The notes beneath the pieces were generated by a model. That model was not told the DNA's origin, made no database searches, and was given only the letters and a program-made list of their open reading frames with translations. Of a stretch of 64,000 nt of DNA, positions 25,001 to 37,000 are shown piece by piece (position 1 is the first letter of the stretch; the number at the start of each line of letters is the position of its first letter). This DNA comes from Mantamonas sphyraenae (Eukaryota; CRuMs; Mantamonadidae). The position numbers and the translations under genes were made by a program. The stretch spans positions 161,533 to 225,532 of the forward strand of contig JAPMXV010000027.1 in the NCBI GenBank assembly GCA_026936335.1, written 5' to 3'.

Positions 25001-28000
25001 TGTGTTCGCAGAGGGCGACGGAGTGTCTGATGTGCGTGTGCGTGCAGAGGGCACGCTGACCGTGGTGAACGCGGCACTTGCCAGCGTTGTCTACCACGGC
25101 GATGCCAACTTTGTCGGTGTGGATAGCCTGCTTGTCTCTGTGGATGACAATGGCAACACCGGAAGTGGTGGTGTTTTGTCTGCGTCGAATGTGGTGAGCA
25201 TCGTGGTCGCGAGTGTTAACGATGGACCTGTGCTGAGCGTGCCTGGTGGTCAGAGCGCTGTGGAAGACACGACGCTGGTGATCAATGGTATCAGTGTGAG
25301 CGACACGGACGCAGGAACGGGACAGATGTACTTCAATGTGACGAGCGTGAACGGTGTTGTGACTTTTGGCACAACCACGGGTTTCACGTTTGTGGTTGGC
25401 GACGGAGTGTCAGACAGCCGTGTGGAGTTCACGGCATCGCAGCAGGCGTTCAACGCGTCGATGATTGCGAGTGGCCTGGCGTATCGTGGAAACACCCACT
25501 TTGAAGGAGCAGATGTGATCACGTTGACAGTGAATGATCAAGGCAACACGGGCGGATCGGCATTGAACGACACGCGCACGATTGCTGTGAGTGTGAGTGC
25601 GGTGAACGACGCGCCTGTGCTGACTGTGCCCGGTGGACAGAACGTGAACGAGGAGACCGACCTGACGATCGGTGGTATCAGCGTGGCAGATGTGGACGCA
25701 GCAGCCGGTGTGGTTGCCGTGAACGTGAGTGTGACGTCTGGTCAGATGTGGCTGGGCAGCACGAGTGGCCTTGTGTTTGGTGCTGGCAACGGCAGCAGCG
25801 ACGCAACGGTGCGTTTCACGGGCACGTTGACCAACGTGAACGCAGCGCTGACGAACCTGGTGTATCGTGGCAACGTGAACTTCCAGGGCACGGACAGCGT
25901 GGTGTTGAGTGTGAACGATCTGGGCAACACGGGCGCGGGTGGAGCGCTGGGTGACAGTGCCGTGATTGTGGTGACTGTGGCCGAAGTGAACGACGCGCCT
26001 GTGCTGACGGCACCGGCCACTGTGAGTGTGAACGAAGACACGAGCAGTGCCATTGGCGGTCTGAGCGTGGTCGATGGCGACGTTGGCAGCGCGCGCATGC
26101 AACTGCGTCTGAGTGTGTCACAGGGTGTGTTGAGCCTGGGTAGCACAAGCGGACTGTTGTTTGCTGTTGGTGACGGCGTGTCTGACAGCACGATTGAGTG
26201 CAACGGCACGGTGACGGATGTGAACGCGGCTTTGGGCAGCGTGACGTACGTGGCAAACAGCAACTACAACGGAGCGGATACGCTGGCTGTGTTTGTGGAC
26301 GACCTCGGCAACAGTGGTCTGGGAGGAGCACTGAACGACACGGCGAACGTGGCGATCACAGTTGTGGCTGTGAACGACGGCCCTGTGCTGAGTGTTGTGT
26401 CTGCACAGAGTGTTGCTGAGGACGTGGATCTGACGATCAACGGCATCAGCGTGACGGACGTGGACGTTGCAGGCAACGCATTGCAGGCGAACGTGAGCGT
26501 GAGCCAGGGTGTGGTGACCGCAGTGACGACGACGGGCCTGACATTCAGTGTTGGCGACGGTGCGTCGGACGCGACGATGAGCTTCACGGGCACGCTGACC
26601 CAGGTGCAGACGGCACTGGGTGTGCTGGTGTACCGCGGGGCACAGGATTACAACGGCGCAGACACGCTTGTGGTGCGCGTGAGTGACCTGGGCAACGTGG
26701 GTGTGGGTGGAGAGTTGACAGACAGCGGCAGCGTGGGCATCACGGTGACGCCTGTGAACGACCGCCCTGCCATCACACCTGTGGGTGGAGTGAACGTGGA
26801 CGAGGACACGGATCTGACGATTGCAGGCATCACTGTGACGGACATTGACGTGGGCGGAGAGTCCATGGAGATGAACTTGACGGTGACGCATGGTGTGCTG
26901 ACGAGCGTGAACGCAGGCGGCGTGACGTTTGTGTCTGGCACGAGCAACGGAGGACGCAGTCTGGTGCTGAACGGCACGGTGACGGCGCTGAACGCGGCCA
27001 TCGGGCAGTGGTGTACCACGGCGACCTGCACTTCTTTGGCAGCGACTCGCTCGAACTGAGCGTGCGCGACAAGGGCAACACGGGAGCCGGCGGTGAGCAG
27101 ACAGACAGCCAGAGTGTGGCGATCACTGTGAATGGTGTGAACGACGCGCTGGTGATCACTCTGCCGAGTGCACAGAGTGTGGCTGAGGACACGGATCTGA
27201 CGATTGGTGGCATCAGCGTGAGCGATGTGGACGTGGCCGGATTTGCGTTCCGAGTGAACGTGAGTGTGAGCGCAGGCAGCCTGTGGCTGGGCAGCACGAC
27301 GGGTCTGACGTTTGGCAGTGGCGACGGAGTGAACGACACGTGGATTGTGTTTGACGGGTCGATCACGGCTGTGAACGCAGCACTGTCGAACATGGTGTAC
27401 CGTGGAGTGACACAGTACAACGGAGCAGACGGGCTTGTTGTGTGGGTGTCTGACCAGGGAGCAGTCGGCAGCGGTGGTGAGCAGGTGTCGAACAAGACGC
27501 TTGTGATCAACGTGGTGGCTGTGAACGACGCACCTGTGCTGAGTGTGCCTGGGGCACAGAGCACGGCCGAGGACACTGCGCTGACAGTGAGCGGCGTGAG
27601 TGTGGCGGACGTGGACGTCGCGGGCGGAGCGATGAACGTGAACGTGAGTGTGAGTGCTGGCCGAGTGTGGCTGGCGAGCACGAACGGCCTTGTGTTCAGT
27701 GCAGGCAACGGCAGCAGCGACGGACGGGTGGAGTTCAGCGGCAGCGTGACGGATGTGAACAACGCGCTGGCGACAGTTGTGTACATGCCGGACAGTGCGT
27801 TCAACGGAGTGGACAGCATTGTGGTGAGCGTGAACGACGGTGGCAACACGGGCAGTGGCGGAGTGCTTGGAGACAGTGGCAGCATTGTTGTGACTGTGTC
27901 GAGCGTGAACGACGCGCCTGTGCTGAGTGTGCCGAGTGGACAGAGCGGCGTTGAGGACACGGATCTGACGATTGGTGGGATCAGCGTGAGCGATGTGGAC

Positions 28001-31000
28001 ATTGCGGGCAGTCTGCTGCTGGTGAACGTGAGCGCAAGCCAGGGTGTGGTGACACTGGGCAGCATGAGCGGCGTGACGATTGTGGACGGAGCAGCATCGG
28101 GCACGAAGGATGTGCGCTTTGTGGCGACGCTGACAAACGCAAACGCGGCACTGAACAACATTGTGTACCGTGGAGACGCGCAGTACAATGGAGGAGACAC
28201 GATCACGGTGACAGTGAACGACCAGGGCGCTAGTGGCACGGGCGGAGCACTGGGCGACACGCGCACGATTGGTGTGAGTGTGAGTGCGGTGAACGACGCG
28301 CCTGTGCTGACTGTGCCTGGTGGACAGAACGTGAACGAGGAGACCGACCTGACGATCGGCGGTATCAGCGTGGCAGATGTGGACGCAGCAGCCGGTGTGG
28401 TTGCCGTGAACGTGAGTGTGACGTCTGGTCAGATGTGGCTGGGCAGCACGAGCGGCCTTGTGTTTGGTGCTGGCAACGGCAGCAGCGACGCAACGGTGCG
28501 TTTCACGGGCACGTTGACCAACGTGAACGCAGCGCTGACGAACCTGGTGTATCGTGGCAACGCGAACTTCCAGGGCACGGACAGCGTGGTGTTGAGTGTG
28601 AACGATCTGGGCAACACGGGCGCGGGTGGAGCGCTGGGTGACAGTGCCGTGATTGTGGTGACTGTGGCCGAAGTGAACGATGCGCCTGTGCTGACGGCAC
28701 CGGCCACTGTGAGTGTGAACGAAGACACGAGCAGTGCCATTGGCGGTCTGAGCGTGGTCGATGGCGACGTTGGCAGCGCGCGCATGCAACTGCGTCTGAG
28801 TGTGTCACAGGGTGTGTTGAGCCTGGGTAGCACAAGCGGACTGTTGTTTGCTGTTGGTGACGGCGTGTCTGACAGCACGATTGAGTGCAACGGCACGGTG
28901 ACGGATGTGAACGCGGCTTTGGGCAGCGTGACGTACGTGGCAAACAGCAACTACAACGGAGCGGATACGCTGGCTGTGTTTGTGGACGACCTCGGCAACA
29001 GTGGTCTGGGAGGAGCACTGAACGACACGGCGAACGTGGCGATCACGGTTGTGGCTGTGAACGACGGCCCTGTGCTGAGTGTTGTGTCTGCACAGAGTGT
29101 TGCTGAGGACGTGGATCTGACGATCAACGGCATCAGCGTGACGGACGTGGACGTTGCAGGGAACGCATTGCAGGCGAACGTGAGCGTGAGCCAGGGTGTG
29201 GTGACCGCAGTGACGACGACGGGCCTGACATTCAGTGTGGGCGACGGTGCGTCGGACGCGACGATGAGCTTCACGGGCACGCTGACCCAGGTGCAGACGG
29301 CACTGGGTGTGCTGGTGTACCGCGGGGCACAGGATTACAACGGCGCAGACACGCTTGTGGTGCGCGTGAGTGACCTGGGCAACGTGGGTGTGGGCGGAGA
29401 GTTGACAGACAGCGGCAGCGTGGGCATCACGGTGACGCAGGTGAACGACCGCCCTGCCATCACACCTGTGGGTGGAGTGAACGTGGACGAGGACACGGAT
29501 CTGACGATTGCAGGCATCACTGTGACGGACATTGACGTGGGCGGAGAGTCCATGGAGATGAACTTGACGGTGACGCATGGTGTGCTGACGAGCGTGAACG
29601 CAGGCGGCGTGACGTTTGTGTCTGGCACAAGCAACGGAGGACGCAGTCTGGTGCTGAACGGCACGGTGACGGCGCTGAACGCGGCCATCGGGCAGGTGGT
29701 GTACCACGGCGACCTGCACTTCTTTGGCAGCGACTCGCTCGAACTGAGCGTGCGCGACAAGGGCAACACGGGAGCCGGCGGTGAGCAGACAGACAGCCAG
29801 AGTGTGGCGATCACTGTGAATGGTGTGAACGACGCGCTGGTGATCACTCTGCCGAGTGCACAGAGTGTGGCTGAGGACACGGATCTGACGATTGGTGGCA
29901 TCAGCGTGAGCGATGTGGACGTGGCCGGATTTGCGTTCCGAGTGAACGTGAGTGTGAGCGCAGGCAGCCTGTGGCTGGGCAGCACGACGGGTCTGACGTT
30001 TGGCAGTGGCGACGGAGTGAACGACACGTGGATTGTGTTTGACGGGTCGATCACGGCTGTGAACGCAGCACTGTCGAACATGGTGTACCGTGGAGTGACA
30101 CAGTACAACGGAGCAGACGGGCTTGTTGTGTGGGTGTCTGACCAGGGAGCAGTCGGCAGCGGTGGTGAGCAGGTGTCGAACAAGACGCTTGTGATCAACG
30201 TGGTGGCTGTGAACGACGCACCTGTGCTGAGTGTGCCTGGGGCACAGAGCACGGCCGAGGACACTGCGCTGACAGTGAGCGGCGTGAGTGTGGCGGACGT
30301 GGACGTCGCGGGCGGAGCGATGAACGTGAACGTGAGTGTGAGTGCTGGCCGAGTGTGGCTGGCGAGCACGAACGGCCTTGTGTTCAGTGCAGGCAACGGC
30401 AGCAGCGACGGACGGGTGGAGTTCAGCGGCAGCGTGACGGATGTGAACAACGCGCTGGCGACAGTTGTGTACATGCCGGACAGTGCGTTCAACGGAGTGG
30501 ACAGCATTGTGGTGAGCGTGAACGACGGTGGCAACACGGGCAGTGGCGGAGTGCTTGGAGACAGTGGCAGCATTGTTGTGACTGTGTCGAGCGTGAACGA
30601 CGCGCCTGTGCTGAGTGTGCCGAGTGGACAGAGCGGCGTTGAGGACACGGATCTGACGATTGGTGGCATCAGCGTGAGCGATGTGGACATTGCGGGCAGT
30701 CTGCTGCTGGTGAACGTGAGCGCAAGCCAGGGTGTGGTGACACTGGGCAGCATGAGCGGCGTGACGATTGTGGACGGAGCAGCATCGGGCACGAAGGATG
30801 TGCGCTTTGTGGCGACGCTGACAAACGCAAACGCGGCGCTGAACAACATTGTGTACCGTGGAGACGCGCAGTACAATGGAGGAGACACGATCACGGTGAC
30901 AGTGAACGACCAGGGAGCAAGTGGCACGGGTGGAGCACTGGGCGACACGCGCACGATTGGTGTGAGTGTGAGTGCGGTGAACGACGCGCCTGTGCTGACT

Positions 31001-34000
31001 GTGCCTGGTGGACAGAACGTGAACGAGGAGACCGACCTGACGATCGGCGGTATCAGCGTGGCAGATGTGGACGCAGCAGCCGGTGTGGTTGCCGTGAACG
31101 TGAGTGTGACGTCTGGTCAGATGTGGCTGGGCAGCACGAGCGGCCTTGTGTTTGGTGCTGGCAACGGCAGCAGCGACGCAACGGTGCGTTTCACGGGCAC
31201 GTTGACCAACGTGAACGCAGCGCTGACGAACCTGGTGTATCGTGGCAACGCGAACTTCCAGGGCACGGACAGCGTGGTGTTGAGTGTGAACGATCTGGGC
31301 AACACGGGCGCGGGTGGAGCGCTGGGTGACAGTGCCGTGATTGTGGTGACTGTGGCCGAAGTGAACGATGCGCCTGTGCTGACGGCACCGGCCACTGTGA
31401 GTGTGAACGAAGACACGAGCAGTGCCATTGGCGGTCTGAGCGTGGTCGATGGCGACGTTGGCAGCGCGCGCATGCAACTGCGTCTGAGTGTGTCACAAGG
31501 GTGTGTTGAGCCTGGGTAGCACAAGCGGACTGTTGTTTGCTGTTGGTGACGGCGTGTCTGACAGCACGATTGAGTGCAACGGCACGGTGACGGATGTGAA
31601 CGCGGCTTTGGGCAGCGTGACGTACGTGGCAAACAGCAACTACAACGGAGCGGATACGCTGGCTGTGTTTGTGGACGACCTCGGCAACAGTGGTCTGGGA
31701 GGAGCACTGAACGACACGGCGAACGTGGCGATCACGGTTGTGGCTGTGAACGACGGCCCTGTGCTGAGTGTTGTGTCTGCACAGAGTGTGGCTGAGGACG
31801 TGGATCTGACGATCAACGGCATCAGCGTGACGGACGTGGACGTTGCAGGCAACGCATTGCAGGCGAACGTGAGCGTGAGCCAGGGTGTGGTGACCGCAGT
31901 GACGACGACGGGCCTGACATTCAGTGTGGGCGACGGTGCGTCGGACGCGACGATGAGCTTCACGGGCACGCTGACCCAGGTGCAGACGGCACTGGGTGTG
32001 CTGGTGTACCGCGGGGCACAGGATTACAACGGCGCAGACACGCTTGTGGTGCGCGTGAGTGACCTGGGCAACGTGGGTGTGGGTGGAGAGTTGACAGACA
32101 GCGGCAGCGTGGGCATCACGGTGACGCAGGTGAACGACCGCCCTGCCATCACACCTGTGGGTGGAGTGAACGTGGACGAGGACACGGATCTGACGATTGC
32201 AGGCATCACTGTGACGGACATTGACGTGGGCGGAGAGTCCATGGAGATGAACTTGACGGTGACGCATGGTGTGCTGACGAGCGTGAACGCAGGCGGCGTG
32301 ACGTTTGTGTCTGGCACAAGCAACGGAGGACGCAGTCTGGTGCTGAACGGCACGGTGACGGCGCTGAACGCGGCCATCGGGCAGGTGGTGTACCACGGCG
32401 ACCTGCACTTCTTTGGCAGCGACTCGCTCGAACTGAGCGTGCGCGACAAGGGCAACACGGGAGCCGGCGGTGAGCAGACAGACAGCCAGAGTGTGGCGAT
32501 CACTGTGAATGGTGTGAACGACGCGCTGGTGATCACTCTGCCGAGTGCACAGAGTGTGGCTGAGGACACGGATCTGACGATTGGTGGCATCAGCGTGAGC
32601 GATGTGGACGTGGCCGGATTTGCGTTCCGAGTGAACGTGAGTGTGAGCGCAGGCAGCCTGTGGCTGGGCAGCACGACGGGTCTGACGTTTGGCAGTGGCG
32701 ACGGAGTGAACGACACGTGGATTGTGTTTGACGGGTCGATCACGGCTGTGAACGCAGCACTGTCGAACATGGTGTACCGTGGAGTGACACAGTACAACGG
32801 AGCAGACGGGCTTGTTGTGTGGGTGTCTGACCAGGGAGCAGTCGGCAGCGGTGGTGAGCAGGTGTCGAACAAGACGCTTGTGATCAACGTGGTGGCTGTG
32901 AACGACGCACCTGTGCTGAGTGTGCCTGGGGCACAGAGCACGGCCGAGGACACTGCGCTGACAGTGAGCGGCGTGAGTGTGGCGGACGTGGACGTTGCCG
33001 GCGGAGCGATGAACGTGAACGTGAGTGTGAGTGCTGGCCGAGTGTGGCTGGCGAGCACGAACGGCCTTGTGTTCAGTGCAGGCAACGGCAGCAGCGACGG
33101 ACGGGTGGAGTTCAGCGGCAGCGTGACGGATGTGAACAACGCGCTGGCGACAGTTGTGTACATGCCGGACAGTGCGTTCAACGGAGTGGACAGCATTGTG
33201 GTGAGCGTGAACGACGGTGGCAACACGGGCAGTGGCGGAGTGCTTGGAGACAGTGGCAGCATTGTTGTGACTGTGCTGAGCGTGAACGACGCGCCTGTGC
33301 TGAGTGTGCCGAGTGGACAGAGCGGCGTTGAGGACACGGATCTGACGATTGGTGGCATCAGCGTGAGCGATGTGGACATTGCGGGCAGTCTGCTGCTGGT
33401 GAACGTGAGCGCAAGCCAGGGTGTGGTGACACTGGGCAGCATGAGCGGCGTGACGATTGTGGACGGAGCAGCATCGGGCACGAAGGATGTGCGCTTTGTG
33501 GCGACGCTGACAAACGCAAACGCGGCGCTGAACAACATTGTGTACCGTGGAGACGCGCAGTACAATGGAGGAGACACGATCACGGTGACAGTGAACGACC
33601 AGGGAGCGAGTGGCACGGGTGGAGCACTGGGCGACACGCGCACGATTGGTGTGAGTGTGAGTGCGGTGAACGACGCGCCTGTGTTGACTGTGCCTGGTGG
33701 ACAGAACGTGAACGAGGAGACCGACCTGACGATCGGCGGTATCAGCGTGGCAGATGTGGACGCAGCAGCCGGTGTGGTTGCCGTGAACGTGAGTGTGACG
33801 TCTGGTCAGATGTGGCTGGGCAGCACGAGCGGCCTTGTGTTTGGTGCTGGCAACGGCAGCAGCGACGCAACGGTGCGTTTCACGGGCACGTTGACCAACG
33901 TGAACGCAGCGCTGACGAACCTGGTGTATCGTGGCAACGCGAACTTCCAGGGCACGGACAGCGTGGTGTTGAGTGTGAACGATCTGGGCAACACGGGCGC

Positions 34001-37000
34001 GGGTGGTGCGCTGGGTGACAGTGCCGTGATTGTGGTGACTGTGGCCGAAGTGAACGATGCGCCTGTGCTGACGGCACCGGCCACTGTGAGTGTGAACGAA
34101 GACACGAGCAGTGCCATTGGCGGTCTGAGCGTGGTCGATGGCGACGTTGGCAGCGCGCGCATGCAACTGCGTCTGAGTGTGTCACAGGGTGTGTTGAGCC
34201 TGGGTAGCACAAGCGGACTGTTGTTTGCTGTTGGTGACGGCGTGTCTGACAGCACGATTGAGTGCAACGGCACGGTGACGGATGTGAACGCGGCTTTGGG
34301 CAGCGTGACGTACGTGGCAAACAGCAACTACAACGGAGCGGATACGCTGGCTGTGTTTGTGGACGACCTCGGCAACAGTGGTCTGGGAGGAGCACTGAAC
34401 GACACGGCGAACGTGGCGATCACAGTTGTGGCTGTGAACGACGGCCCTGTGCTGAGTGTTGTGTCTGCACAGAGTGTGGCTGAGGACGTGGATCTGACGA
34501 TCAACGGCATCAGCGTGACGGACGTGGACGTTGCAGGCAACGCATTCCAGGCGAACGTGAGCGTGAGCCAGGGTGTGGTGACCGCAGTGACGACGACGGG
34601 CCTGACATTCAGTGTGGGCGACGGTGCGTCGGACGCGACGATGAGCTTCACGGGCACGCTGACCCAGGTGCAGACGGCACTGGGTGTGCTGGTGTACCGC
34701 GGGGCACAGGATTACAACGGCGCAGACACGCTTGTGGTGCGCGTGAGTGACCTGGGCAACGTGGGTGTGGGTGGAGAGTTGACAGACAGCGGCAGCGTGG
34801 GCATCACGGTGACGCAGGTGAACGACCGCCCTGCCATCACACCTGTGGGTGGAGTGAACGTGGACGAGGACACGGATCTGACGATTGCAGGCATCACTGT
34901 GACGGACATTGACGTGGGCGGAGAGTCCATGGAGATGAACTTGACGGTGACGCATGGTGTGCTGACGAGCGTGAACGCAGGCGGCGTGACGTTTGTGTCT
35001 GGCACAAGCAACGGAGGACGCAGTCTGGTGCTGAACGGCACGGTGACGGCGCTGAACGCGGCCATCGGGCAGGTGGTGTACCACGGCGACCTGCACTTCT
35101 TTGGCAGCGACTCGCTCGAACTGAGCGTGCGCGACAAGGGCAACACGGGAGCCGGCGGTGAGCAGACAGACAGCCAGAGTGTGGCGATCACTGTGAATGG
35201 TGTGAACGACGCGCTGGTGATCACTCTGCCGAGTGCACAGAGTGTGGCTGAGGACACGGATCTGACGATTGGTGGCATCAGCGTGAGCGATGTGGACGTG
35301 GCCGGATTTGCGTTCCGAGTGAACGTGAGTGTGAGCGCAGGCAGCCTGTGGCTGGGCAGCACGACGGGTCTGACGTTTGGCAGTGGCGACGGAGTGAACG
35401 ACACGTGGATTGTGTTTGACGGGTCGATCACGGCTGTGAACGCAGCACTGTCGAACATGGTGTACCGTGGAGTGACACAGTACAACGGAGCAGACGGGCT
35501 TGTTGTGTGGGTGTCTGACCAGGGAGCAGTCGGCAGCGGTGGTGAGCAGGTGTCGAACAAGACGCTTGTGATCAACGTGGTGGCTGTGAACGACGCACCT
35601 GTGCTGAGTGTGCCTGGGGCACAGAGCACGGCCGAGGACACTGCGCTGACAGTGAGCGGCGTGAGTGTGGCGGACGTGGACGTTGCGGGCGGAGCGATGA
35701 ACGTGAACGTGAGTGTGAGTGCTGGCCGAGTGTGGCTGGCGAGCACGAACGGCCTTGTGTTCAGTGCAGGCAACGGCAGCAGCGACGGACGGGTGGAGTT
35801 CAGCGGCAGCGTGACGGATGTGAACAACGCGCTGGCGACAGTTGTGTACATGCCGGACAGTGCGTTCAACGGAGTGGACAGCATTGTGGTGAGCGTGAAC
35901 GACGGTGGCAACACGGGCAGTGGCGGAGTGCTTGGAGACAGTGGCAGCATTGTTGTGACTGTGTGAGCGTGAACGACGCGCCTGTGCTGAGTGTGCCGAG
36001 TGGACAGAGCGGCGTTGAGGACACGGATCTGACGATTGGTGGGATCAGCGTGAGCGATGTGGACATTGCGGGCAGTCTGCTGCTGGTGAACGTGAGCGCA
36101 AGCCAGGGTGTGGTGACACTGGGCAGCATGAGCGGCGTGACGATTGTGGACGGAGCAGCATCGGGCACGAAGGATGTGCGCTTTGTGGCGACGCTGACAA
36201 ACGCAAACGCGGCGCTGAACAACATTGTGTACCGTGGAGACGCGCAGTACAATGGAGGAGACACGATCACGGTGACAGTGAACGACCAGGGAGCTAGTGG
36301 CACGGGTGGAGCACTGGGCGACACGCGCACGATTGGTGTGAGTGTGAGTGCGGTGAACGACGCGCCTGTGCTGACTGTGCCTGGTGGACAGAACGTGAAC
36401 GAGGAGACCGACCTGACGATCGGCGGTATCAGCGTGGCAGATGTGGACGCAGCAGCCGGTGTGGTTGCCGTGAACGTGAGTGTGACGTCTGGTCAGATGT
36501 GGCTGGGCAGCACGAGCGGCCTTGTGTTTGGTGCTGGCAACGGCAGCAGCGACGCAACGGTGCGTTTCACGGGCACGTTGACCAACGTGAACGCAGCGCT
36601 GACGAACCTGGTGTATCGTGGCAACGCGAACTTCCAGGGCACGGACAGCGTGGTGTTGAGTGTGAACGATCTGGGCAACACGGGCGCGGGTGGAGCGCTG
36701 GGTGACAGTGCCGTGATTGTGGTGACTGTGGCCGAAGTGAACGATGCGCCTGTGCTGACGGCACCGGCCACTGTGAGTGTGAACGAAGACACGAGCAGTG
36801 CCATTGGCGGTCTGAGCGTGGTCGATGGCGACGTTGGCAGCGCGCGCATGCAACTGCGTCTGAGTGTGTCACAAGGTGTGTTGAGCCTGGGTAGCACAAG
36901 CGGACTGTTGTTTGCTGTTGGTGACGGCGTGTCTGACAGCACGATTGAGTGCAACGGCACGGTGACGGATGTGAACGCGGCTTTGGGCAGCGTGACGTAC

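Noticed and set aside
31191-34166. Very long minus-strand open frame (991 codons), one of many minus-strand frames of 500-945 codons
   Set aside because: It repeats with the 2688-bp unit, has biased His/Arg/Ser/Thr-rich composition with no domain pattern, and is the complement of well-supported + strand domains. Repetition of a stop-free unit creates it.
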